Source of the DNA: Symbiodinium microadriaticum
Lineage: Eukaryota; Sar; Dinophyceae; Suessiales; Symbiodiniaceae
NCBI GenBank assembly: GCA_001939145.1
Contig: LSRX01000295.1
Location: 293,557-357,556, forward strand
Length of the DNA stretch: 64,000 bases
Direction of reading: 5' to 3'
Below are positions 44,109 through 52,005 of the stretch, piece by piece. A program made the position numbers and the translations under genes. Within the stretch, counting starts at the first letter, position 1. Each line of letters starts with the position of its first letter. The notes under the pieces were generated by a model. The model saw only the letters and a list, made by a program, of their open reading frames with translations. It had not been told where the DNA came from and searched no databases.

Positions 44109-44306
44109 TACCCATAGGCTCCATGGTAGTTCCTTTTTGTGGGTCATATTTGCGTAGTTCTCTAATTTGCGGGTCCCTTTGGGGATCCTTTTTTTTAGGG
44201 TGCCGTAATATATTGGGGACCTGAAAAGGGACCCCAATTTAGATAACTGCCCATTTAAGATCAGGTATATAACCCCAAAAAGGAACTACTTAGGAGCCGA
44301 GGGGTA
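44109..44306. mobile_element. Hairpin element PE9 with a second hairpin inside
   Basis: Outer TACCCATAGGCTCCATGGTA and AGGAGCCGAGGGGTA match PE9. The interior from about 44,158 to 44,260 carries TTCTCTAATTTGCGGGTCCC and GGGACCCCAATTTAGATAAC, another inverted pair whose relatives are at 17,620, 37,965 and 46,870. This is probably a second nested insertion. Confidence 0.7.
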
Positions 44307-44374
44307 GCTCCCCCAGACCTGCGGCCGGATACCCGCAGACCCTAACCCTACCTGCAAGGGCCCAAACCCTTTTA

Positions 44375-44557
44375 GAAGGAAAACTACAGGTGGGGAGTTT
44401 AGGGTTCCTTAAGGGCTCCTTTAAGGGGGTTTGGGGTTAGGGGGTTTAGGGTTTAGGGTTTAGAGTTTAGGGTATATAGGGCTTCTATAAGGCTTCTAGA
44501 AGGTATCTAGACCTTCTATAAGGCTCCTATAACGGTAACTACCCACCTGAAACTGTC
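44375..44557. mobile_element. Hairpin element PE7 with telomere-like insert
   Basis: Same arms as 4,329-4,446 (ACAGGTGGGGAGTTTAGGGT and GTAACTACCCACCTGAAA). About 68 bases at 44,406-44,473, ending in three to four TTTAGGG-type units, stand where the other copy has none. Confidence 0.8.
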
Positions 44558-44619
44558 AGGGCAAATCCGGCAGAATACTGCACCGAGTGGTGGGGTTTAG
44601 GGTCTGGCGTTCCGGGTTG

Positions 44620-45365
44620 AGGGTTTATATAGTTTGGTGTTTGGGGTTTTAGGGTTTAGGGTTTTAGAGTTTCTGGGTTTAGGGGTTGGGGTTTCGGGTT
44701 GAAGGTTTATAGACTTTGGGATTTAAGGATTAGGGTTAGTTAATTAGTGGTAGGTTATAACGTCTGAATTAAAGGGTTCATCTCCAAGAAATGTAGGCTT
44801 GCGGATCCACAGGTAAACGGTAAACCCGGTCAACCATTAAAACCCTCAACAGGAACCGTCCTGTCCCCAAAGCTTGACAATCATGCAAAACCCTATACCC
44901 CAAACCCTAAACCCTAACCCGAAACCCTAACCCTATACCCTATACCCTTCACCCTAAACCCTGAACCTTAAACCCTTAACCCTAAACCCTAAACCCTGAA
45001 CCCTAACCCTAAACCCTCACTTTTAACCCTATACCCTAAACCCTATACCCTAAACCCTTGTAGCCCTTCATTAAGTCTGCAACCCCTATAAGGGTTTAAA
45101 GGCTTAGGGTTTGGGGGTTCAGGGTTTAATTGTAGGTTTTTCAAACCCTCGGCCCTAAGCCCCAAACCCTGTAAACCCTGTTATAAGCTCTATAGACCCT
45201 ATGAAACCTTACAAACCCTATAAGCCCTATAAACCCGAAAAACCCCAAAAGCCCTAAACCCAAAACCCTATAAACCCTATAAACCCTATAAATCCCTATA
45301 AAACCCCATAAAACCCTACAAACCCCTATAGAACCCTATAAACCCGAAAAGCTCAAAACCCAAAA
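44620..45365. repeat. Telomere-like tracts with TATA variants
   Basis: TTTAGGG-type at 44,640-44,735. CCCTAAA-type at 44,884-45,065 with many CCCTATA units. CCCTATAAA-type octamers at 45,180-45,350. The CCCTATA variant dominates locally, which suggests local amplification. Confidence 0.8.
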
Positions 45366-45511
45366 CCCTGAGCGCATCGCTCGCCCCTCTGCCTCGCTCC
45401 GTGGGCTTGCAACCAGAGCGTCGGGGCAGCGCTGGCGAAGGGTTTAGGGTTTAGGGTTTATTTTTGTTATTTTTATTATTTAATGCTTTTTTTTTGAGGG
45501 GTGGGCTTTTT

Positions 45512-45653
45512 ATAAATGATTAGAATAGGATTTTGGAGTATAATACACGCTCATTAAGGGTTTGGGGTTTAGGGGTTTAGGGGTAGGGTTTAGGGTCTAG
45601 GGCTCGTTATAACAAGGAGCCCCCCAAAAATTTGTAATTATTCAGGCCCCTCC
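45512..45653. mobile_element. Hairpin element PE2 with telomere-like insert
   Basis: Left part AAATGATTAGAATAGGATTTTGG, right part GGAGCCCCCCAAAAATTTGT with TTCAGGCCCCT. About 50 bases of TTTAGGG-type repeat (about 45,553-45,604) sit in the centre. PE2 copies elsewhere have no such block. Confidence 0.7.
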
Positions 45654-45654
45654 A

Positions 45655-45900
45655 CTAGGGCTCTGGGTTTCTAGGGGTTTAGTTTTAGGGTTTGCAGTTT
45701 TGGGTTTAGGCCTCTAGGGTCTTAGGGCTTGGGGTTGAGGGCTTAAGGCTTTGCGGTTTAGGCTTGGGGTCTAGATTTAGGGGCTTTACGCTCAGGCGGT
45801 TAGGGCTTTTTAGAGTTTATGGGGCTTTCGTTAGGGTTTTGAGGTTCAGGGTTTTAGGGCTCTTAGCGTTTAGGGCTAGGGTGCCTTCGGGGCTTTGAGG
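45655..45900. repeat. Decayed TTTAGGG-type sequence
   Basis: Heavily mutated heptamers (TTTAGGC, TTTGCGG, CTTAGGG). No coding potential seen. Confidence 0.65.
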
Positions 45901-45904
45901 CTTG

Positions 45905-46266
45905 GTCGTGTAGTACTGATGTTCCGCTACGGTTGGGTCGGTGCCTTCTGTAGCTCTTAGGCTATAGGGCTTAGAATACCAACTGGGGGCTGCAACGACA
46001 TAGTTGTTTAGGGTCTAGGGTGGCCTTCTCTAAGACCACATGCACCCTTAACTGGGCTTACAAGGAAGCACAAGTAGCGTTACCGACTTTATATCCGCAC
46101 TTGCTAAGCCCCTTGATCCTTTAAGTGGCCTCGGGTCGTGTCGTACTGATGCTCCGCTACAGTTGGGTCCTTGCCTTCTGTCTGGCAGGGCTTGGGCTTC
46201 AGTAAAGGTTTAGGGCTTAGAATACCCACTGGGGGCTGCAGCGAAATAGTTGTTTAGGGTGTAGGG
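45905..46266. repeat. Direct duplication, two copies about 230 bp apart
   Basis: GTCGTGTAGTACTGATGTTC... at 45,905-46,020 recurs at 46,135-46,266. Both copies end in GGGGGCTGCARCGAMATAGT and TTTAGGG-like sequence. Divergence includes a small insertion in the second copy. Confidence 0.85.
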
Positions 46267-46437
46267 TTAAGGGACTGTATGTATGGACTCAGAAGAGCCG
46301 TACGAGATGCACCTCCTGCATTTGTTCACCTCCAGAACAACCTTTCACTGTTCAGGCGTCTACATGTCTAAACCACAAACCCTACAAACACTAAACCCCC
46401 AATCACTAAACTAAACCCTGAAACTCCTAAACCCCGA

Positions 46438-46524
46438 GGTTTACTTTAGGGAATCATCGCGAAATCTTAAAACTCTTAGAGGTTTACTTTAGGGAATCAT
46501 CGCGAAAGCTGAAAACTCTTCGAG
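46438..46524. repeat. 42-bp tandem duplication
   Basis: GGTTTACTTTAGGGAATCAT plus CGCGAAA is present twice, starting at 46,439 and 46,481. Confidence 0.85.
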
Positions 46525-46799
46525 CGCACCGACGAGCCTTCTGCGGCCGCCACTCGTGATGCCCGTAACGATAAACCGCGAACTGCATGCCTGGGTGCAG
46601 TGCTTTTACTTTTTTGTTTGGGGGGGCGGGGGGAGGTGGGTGGTTAGGGCTTATTTTGTTTCTTGAGTTTGCCGTGTTTTGTTTTATTTTCCCAGGTTTA
46701 GGGGATGAATGTATACTGCGAGTTTCAATCGCTTCAATCGCTGGAGAGTTATTTCCAGGGCGTTGTTCCCAAACCAAAAGCTCCTATAGCACCCTCAGC

Positions 46800-46860
46800 C
46801 CTAAACCCTGAACCCTAAACCCCTAAACCCTAAACCCCTTAAACCCTAAACCCTCAACTC
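46800..46860. repeat. Last dense CCCTAAA tract before gene space
   Basis: CCCTAAACCCTGAACCC-type units. Beyond about 46.9 kb telomere-like sequence becomes rare. Confidence 0.8.
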
Positions 46861-47780
46861 TCCCTGGGTGGTTCTCTAAATTAGGGTCCCATCTTGGGTC
46901 CCCAACCCTGAGGGTCCGAGGCATCGTATGTTGATTGTTCGGCCGAAGTTATGCTCAGAATGGAATTGTGCCTCAGGTAGGATTCAGAATAAAAACACTT
47001 GCTGAGGAAGGTTTTACAATATTTTATAGATCTTTAAATGTGTATTTCATGGGACATCTTGAGATTCTTGCAAGTTAGTCTGCATTCTTTCCTCCGGAAC
47101 TTGCGATTCATTCTTGCAGCTTAGTCCAGGGAACATGCAATATGCCTTAATTAAAATTCCGGTGTCGGGGCCATGCTGCGAGCTTCATTGAATGTGCGCA
47201 AGAAGAACCAGAAAACATCAGGTGCCACCACCCCTTGTGCCCTGCCATTGCTGCTGCACTGCTGTGTGTGTACATGTACGCATGTACTCTGCTCGCAGCT
47301 GTGAAGCTTTTGCACAGGAGGCAGGTCCGTTCAATAAGGCCAGGTCAGCTTGGATCAGGAAAACACAGGAGGATGTCTGACCAGCCCTGTGCCATGCAGC
47401 GTCAGTTCACCCAGCCCATGAAGTACTTCCTGTCGGTATCTTGATGGCATCTTGCTTTTGTGCTTGCGAGCTCGGATTTGTATAATGGGGCATGTGGCAC
47501 TTTGCATGTACTCTGTAAATAAGGAAGCAGCCGAACAGGTGTGCAACGGCATCCGCCCGACGATGGAGGCTAAGCTTCAAAACTCGATTGAAGCGGCCCC
47601 ATGTCTGACACATATAAGTTTAGTCATTAATTATCGCTCTTTGATTTTCAGTCAAGCTCGTGCATTTTTTGAGTTGAGGCAAAGAAGTTGGTCGTCGAGG
47701 ACCCGGATGGGACAAGCAACAAGGTTGGGTACCTGCATGCACATGTACATCACGATCGGATCAATAGCTGTAGTGTCGAT
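46861..47780. other. Intron/intergenic sequence with faint exon-like segments
   Basis: No repeats of the left-hand type. Two weak exon candidates: around 47,316-47,380 (frame ending FNKARSAWIRKTQEDV) and around 47,538-47,605 (VCNGIRPTMEAKLQNSIEAA). A GTACATGTACGCATG tract lies at 47,268. Too weak to call as coding. Confidence 0.35.
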
Positions 47781-47782
47781 TG

Positions 47783-47936
47783 AACATATAAGGCAGATGA
47801 TGCTGCTTTTCACCGCAACTTCGAGATGATGAAAGTTCTCATAGCTCATTGCATTGAGCCGGAAATCGGTATCCCTACCATGACGGACTTCAAGGTGCTC
47901 TATGGCTGTGTACTGCATACCGATCGTCGTGCATGA
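47783..47936 (+). CDS. Probable exon, unrecognised protein
   Basis: Open plus-strand segment reading DDAAFHRNFEMMKVLIAHCI followed by EPEIGIPTMTDFKVLYGC and a stop at 47,934. Amino-acid composition and the aromatic/hydrophobic spacing are protein-like, and the other frames are broken. An acceptor-like AGGCAG stands at the start (about 47,796) and a donor is probably inside the segment before the stop. Exon candidates at 48,283 and 48,718 follow on the same strand, so it may be an early exon of the gene extending toward 51.3 kb. No domain recognised. Confidence 0.5.
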
Positions 47937-48282
47937 GTGCATGTATACATCCCCTGCCCCTGAGATCGCGTTGGTTCACCTATCCTGCGTGCATGGGCTG
48001 CACCCCAATGTGCGCAAGCGCGGCGGCAAGCAAGAAGTCAAAGACTGATGTGTCCAAACTACATATGCATGGATTTTTTTAAATCGGTGTGGGAATATTT
48101 CAGAGCAGGCTTGAAATCTGCAGGACTGGGCCTACGATGAGGGGGGCCGCATCAGAAATCTTGTTTCTGCACTCTGGCGAGTGACACGCCGAACCTTGCA
48201 TGCCAAGTGACTTCGATCGATTAGCATATTGAGCCACCAACTATACTTATTCTTATGTATGTGGTTAATATTTCAAATCCAG

Positions 48283-48415
48283 GAGCAGGAGAACCCAGAT
48301 CCTCAAGATGTTGCTTGCGAGCAAAATGCAGTGGGTGACTGAAGATGGGCACTGGATCGAAACTTGGCCGTGTGGGGTCGCTATTCGTGATTTCGACACT
48401 TTAAAGATCCGAGCA
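48283..48415 (+). CDS. Probable exon with canonical donor, unrecognised protein
   Basis: Preceded by the acceptor-like AAATCCAG and ending at GAGCA before GTGAGT, a textbook donor. The encoded peptide includes QILKMLLASKMQWVTEDGHW and IETWPCGVAIRDFDTLKI, tryptophan-rich and clearly protein-like. Reading on past the donor reaches a stop at 48,443. The family is not recognised. The exon sits between other plus-strand exon candidates and probably belongs to the same transcript. Confidence 0.55.
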
Positions 48416-48445
48416 GTGAGTCAACCATGGAAGCTTAGATTCTAA

Positions 48446-48717
48446 TAGTACTACATGTACAATTTCCCGAATGATTACAAGGTCCATCTAGCTGCCTCTC
48501 TAGGGTTCTGTGTATCAAATTCAGACATATATATATGTATATATTAAATTAAAACTAGAAATACAATTGCAAGATACATCTAGCTACAGCTAGCTTTTAA
48601 CAAAAAATTCTGCATTATATATACAATATTTAAAATGCAATATATATATATATATATATATTTATTTCGAAATCGATTTCCTGGAGTAGCCTTTTCACAA
48701 TCCGGGTCTGATGATCA
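48446..48717. other. AT-rich intron-like sequence
   Basis: Contains ATATATATGTATATAT and a (TA)n run at 48,638-48,661, with no coding frame. The stop-to-acceptor transition near 48,712-48,717 marks the next exon. Confidence 0.55.
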
Positions 48718-48960
48718 GCAGCCGTCGCCACCCAGGATGGTCCGGCCGGTGCAGCAGCAGCAATAGCCGACCTGGGTGAGGGGCATGCGGCTTCTGTGGA
48801 GGAGGCCGAGGGTGATGAGGATGAGGCCCTGGATGGGACTCCTATCGACAATGGAGATGACATGGATGGGAGAGATCGGCTAGCCATTCCTGATCATGGT
48901 GATGCCCATGGTTCGGATGATATCGATGGCACCCGCCGCAGTCTGCATGAAGTGACTTGA
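48718..48960 (+). CDS. Probable exon, acidic low-complexity protein segment
   Basis: An 80-codon frame opening directly after the acceptor-like GATCAG and ending in TGA at 48,958. The peptide starts alanine-rich (GPAGAAAAIADLGEGHAASV) and becomes strongly acidic (EEAEGDEDEALDGTPIDNGD, then HGDAHGSDDIDGTRRSLHEV). An upstream in-frame stop at 48,712 supports an exon start here. Such an acidic linker would suit a disordered region. Function unknown. Confidence 0.55.
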   Translation, partial: AAVATQDGPAGAAAAIADLGEGHAASVEEAEGDEDEALDGTPIDNGDDMDGRDRLAIPDHGDAHGSDDIDGTRRSLHEVT

Positions 48961-48969
48961 TTTGAAGCC

Positions 48970-49100
48970 GGGTGGTGTGTGTACATGTATGTGTGTGCAT
49001 GCCATGTGTGTGTGGCTAGTCCATGCAGTATATTGCTGATGTATATGTAGCACACCATATATATATACATGCCACATGCACACAAATGCAAGGATCTGGA
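48970..49100. repeat. Alternating purine-pyrimidine tract in intron
   Basis: GTGTGTACATGTATGTGTGT, CATGCCATGTGTGTGTGG and ATATATATACATGCCACATG follow each other. The same CATGTACATG-type word is found in most intron-like gaps of the right-hand region. Confidence 0.6.
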
Positions 49101-49391
49101 TCGGGAGATGCATCGACTGCTATCTTCGGAATCCCTCAGCAAGGACGGGGACCTGCTGCCCACGACCGAAGCAAAAGCCCCTGGATTCAATCGTCATTTT
49201 CCAGGTCACATATAACCACTTTCCTCTATTGGTTCAGGTTCCCTCGAGCTCAACAGCACCCGACGAGGAGGACTATGCCGGGCCAGGTGTCCCTGGCCTC
49301 AGCAGTTAGACCGTTCATGTTAAACAGAGGCTTGAATCCCAAATCTTAAGCGCCCTACAGCCCAAAGCCTTCGCCCTAGAATTATCGATCT

Positions 49392-49520
49392 GAGGATGTT
49401 CCACATCCATCTGATGTGTTCTCGGCAGAGGAGCTAGCAAGCTTTGATGCCGAGGATGTTGCAGATCGGGCCGATGCTTCATTGCATACGGTTATTTGTC
49501 GACAGCTTTATTGGACTTCC
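49392..49520 (+). CDS. Possible exon (unrecognised)
   Basis: Frame reading EDVPHPSDVFSAEELASFDA and EDVADRADASLHT before a stop. It is acidic, in keeping with the segment at 48,718-48,960, and may be another exon of the same gene. Boundaries are uncertain. Confidence 0.4.
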
Positions 49521-49575
49521 TAGCATAGGTCTGGATAGATTGTACGGTGAGGTCGTCTAGGGGTCGAGGTGTGCA

Positions 49576-49674
49576 ATGGCCAAGGACAACGAGGAACGAG
49601 ACTTGGAGATGGAGCTGGAGGAGTTTATGCAGGCTGTTTCTGGGCCGCTACAAGAACCCTCCATGCTTGTCTAG
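49576..49674 (+). CDS. Possible short exon (unrecognised)
   Basis: From an ATG at 49,576 the frame gives MAKDNEERDLEMELEEFMQA and a short tail ending at TAG 49,672. The charged, helical composition resembles N-terminal segments I associate with a dinoflagellate multi-exon family. It could be the first coding exon of the 49.6-51.3 kb gene. Not proven. Confidence 0.4.
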   Translation: MAKDNEERDLEMELEEFMQAVSGPLQEPSMLV

Positions 49675-49965
49675 CTAGACACTCCCCACCCGATAAAAAA
49701 CACAACCCTTGAACCCAGAACCCTGAAGCACCAATCGAGAAGGAAAAAACCCTGAAGCCTTAACCTAAAGTCCCAAAGTTTTTCCTCAGGGCCCGGGTTT
49801 GGACATGCCGAGGAGCTGGGGAAAGACTATCCATGCGAGACCCAGACCGAGGAGAAGCCCGGTGCAGCATCTCCATCCAAGGTCGCCTGTCAGCACATAA
49901 TCTAATTATATGGGATCCGGACAGCATCGGTCTAGGCATGATCTCACTAGGTTCGGAAATCGATC

Positions 49966-50118
49966 GTGAACGACGCTGCTGAGCTCCCAGAGGAGCTTCG
50001 AGAGCTTCTCGCCGAGGGTGGAAATGTGGTCGATGCGACTGAGACCCTCAAGCAGCAACGTGAGCTAAAGAAGGCGGCTAAAGCATCGATTCCGAAGCAA
50101 AAGAAGGCCCGAGCCCTT
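49966..50118 (+). CDS. Probable exon, charged helical segment
   Basis: Reads NDAAELPEELRELLAEGGNV then VDATETLKQQRELKKAAKAS and a basic tail PKQKKARALE. Glu/Lys-rich with heptad-like leucines, compatible with a coiled coil. It ends at CCCTTGAAG, which is repeated at the end of the next exon. Spliced downstream partners are probably the duplicated exons at 50,170 and 50,321. Confidence 0.5.
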
Positions 50119-50169
50119 GAAGTTGACCATTCCTATATAACTTTAAATATAGGGACTGTATCATAGCAT

Positions 50170-50290
50170 GATTATGTGGTCCCCACGAAGGCGAGTCCAA
50201 AGAAGAAGAGTGCAGATCCCAGCAAGAACGACAAGCCAGCGAAGGAGCTGAAGCGCAAGGCTTCTGGTTTGCCTCAGCCCTTGAAGTTGA
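50170..50290 (+). CDS. Probable exon, first copy of a duplicated Lys-rich segment
   Basis: Frame gives DYVVPTKASPKKKSADPSKN and DKPAKELKRKASG. A second, better-preserved copy starts at 50,321. The intervening 50,291-50,320 is AT-rich. The pair arose by tandem duplication of about 164 bp that included exon and intron sequence. Confidence 0.5.
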
Positions 50291-50320
50291 ATTTGGAAAT
50301 CGTTCATATAATATACACAT

Positions 50321-50743
50321 GATCATGTGGTCCCGAAGGCGACACCCAAGAAGAAGAGTGCAGATCCGAGCAAGAATCACGAGCCAGCGAAGGAGCTGAA
50401 GCGCAAGGCTTCTGTTTTGCTGGAGAATGAGGTTAGCCTGAGCACCCCCCCGGCAGCCACCACCAGGGAGGCTGAGCCCGGCAGCGATCCCATGCAGAAG
50501 ACGGCCCAGGGTCCTCGAGCACCAAAAGCCAAGGCTAGAGCAAAAGCAAACGACGCTGCCGCGAGCAAGAGCAAAGGAAAGAAGGAGACCCCGGAGCAAA
50601 GGCAAGCCATAGCCGATATGAATATTCCCCGGATTCGTGAACTTGCGGCAGAGTTTCCAGAGCTGCAGCCGGCGATTGGATTTACAGGGAAGCCCCATGA
50701 TTGCAGTAGTATAATACTACATGTACAGTCGGACTGCAACTGA
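50321..50743 (+). CDS. Probable exon, Lys/Ala-rich protein of unknown function
   Basis: Long plus-strand frame beginning DHVVPKATPKKKSADPSKNH, continuing with disordered, Ala/Lys/Pro-rich sequence (PRAPKAKARAKANDAAASKS) and then an ordered-looking end, ETPEQRQAIADMNIPRIREL and FPELQPAIGFTGKP, before a stop at 50,741. The basic low-complexity part could be nuclear or nucleic-acid-binding, but that is inference. The real 3' splice boundary is probably near 50,690. The opposite strand is also open (50,377-50,778) but reads as a compositional shadow. Confidence 0.6.
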   Translation, partial: DHVVPKATPKKKSADPSKNHEPAKELKRKASVLLENEVSLSTPPAATTREAEPGSDPMQKTAQGPRAPKAKARAKANDAAASKSKGKKETPEQRQAIADMNIPRIRELAAEFPELQPAIGFTGKPHDCSSIILHVQSDCN

Positions 50744-51007
50744 GCATACTTGCTGCATATATCCGATTCTTGACTCATGAGACTGCCAATCTAAGGGCCT
50801 ACACAGTCTGCCCGCCTCGTGGGCTGAGCGATGTCCCGCATATTAACCCAATCACAGTCTCTTTGTACAGCAATTGCTTCTATGTGAACCGGACGGTTAT
50901 GCGTGAGGATGCAGCCGTATATGCTGCACCCCGACTACATTCTATGGCATCAAGTAAAATACAGGCCCATGCTTCTTGTGTGCCCATAGACTGGCCTGAA
51001 ATCTCAG

Positions 51008-51115
51008 GTCAAGGTGGACAAGAAGAAGGGCGGCTCCACGGTCTCGTGGTCGAAGCATGGAGGTATCTCGCGGTCGTTCCTTGATTTACATAACGACACG
51101 AGTTCAATTTCCTGA
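51008..51115 (+). CDS. Probable exon (unrecognised)
   Basis: Opens right after the acceptor-like ATCTCAG and reads VKVDKKKGGSTVSWSKHGGI followed by SRSFLDLH, then a stop. Probably continues the 49.9-50.7 kb gene. Family unknown. Confidence 0.45.
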   Translation, partial: VKVDKKKGGSTVSWSKHGGISRSFLDLHNDTSSIS

Positions 51116-51163
51116 TCTCTAGAGGAGTCTGCTCAAGTCGTCTAGCTACAGTCGGATCCAAGG

Positions 51164-51311
51164 TGGAAGCTTGCTCAATTCCTGGCCGGATGGTGTGGTG
51201 ATGTGGACCCCATCGACAGTGGAGATGAAGCTACTTGCTTGCACTTGTAGGTGCCCGGAGCTGAGAGAAGTCTACAACCCCAAGGATAACTATGATCCTG
51301 AGACCGAATAA
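51164..51311 (+). CDS. Possible terminal exons (unrecognised)
   Basis: Two adjoining frames: WKLAQFLAGWCGDVDPIDSG up to a TAG at 51,248, then from 51,251 CPELREVYNPKDNYDPETE ending in TAA at 51,309. Both are protein-like. They may be two exons with an unseen intron arrangement, or one frame broken by a small change. The last TAA could be the gene's stop codon. Confidence 0.4.
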
Positions 51312-51460
51312 AACCTACAGCCCAATATTAAACATCCCAAGGCGGTTTACACAGAACCCTAGACCGGAACTCAACCCTACAGCAGCCTACAACCTTCTCG
51401 ACGACTAACATTATGTATATGTTAATATGAATATTATTAGCACAACCCTCAACCCTACAC

Positions 51461-52005
51461 CCCTAATCCTCTAAACCTAAATCCCTTAACCTAAAACCTA
51501 TAAGAATAGAAATAGAAACAGGGTTGTGCCCTTGCTGCCGATGCCCCTTGTGATGCAGTCCAGGCTCTTCGCCCCTAAACCTCTAAACCTAAATCCCGAA
51601 ACCTAAACCCTATAGTCAAAGAAATAGAAAAGGGGTTGCGCCGATGCTGCAGATGCCCCTGGTGATGCGGTCCAGGCCCCTCGCCCCTAAACCTCTAAAC
51701 CTAAATTCCTAAATCTAAACCCTATAGTCAAAAAAATAGAAAAGGGGTTGTGCCGATGCTGCCGATGCCCCTTGTGATGCAGTCCAGGCCCCTCGCCCCT
51801 AAACCTAGAACCCTAAACCTAAACCCTATAATAATAGAAATAGAAAACGGGTTGTGCCCATGCTGCCGATGCCCCTTATGATGCAGTCCAGGCCACTCAC
51901 CCCTAAACCTCTAAACCTAAATCCCTAAACCTAAACCCTATAATAATAGAAACAGAAAAGGGTTAGTGCCCTTGCTGCCGACGCCCCTGCAGTCCAGGCC
52001 CCTCC
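51461..52005. repeat. 111-bp tandem repeat, five copies, part telomere-like
   Basis: Units begin near 51,461, 51,573, 51,684, 51,795 and 51,901. Each joins a telomere-like half (CCCTAAACCTCTAAACCTAA) to AATAGAAA and a GC-rich half (GCTGCCGATGCCCCTTGTGA, CAGTCCAGGCCCCTCG). Divergence between units is low. Confidence 0.92.

Noticed and set aside
6651..44306. Hairpins as rho-independent terminators or CRISPR repeats
   Set aside because: They are dispersed, TA-flanked, in many families, lack T-runs and spacers, and the genome is eukaryotic.
46484..46811. ORFs on both strands near 46.6 kb
   Set aside because: Low-complexity G-rich stretch (GGGGGGGCGGGGGGAGG) and no protein-like composition on either strand.
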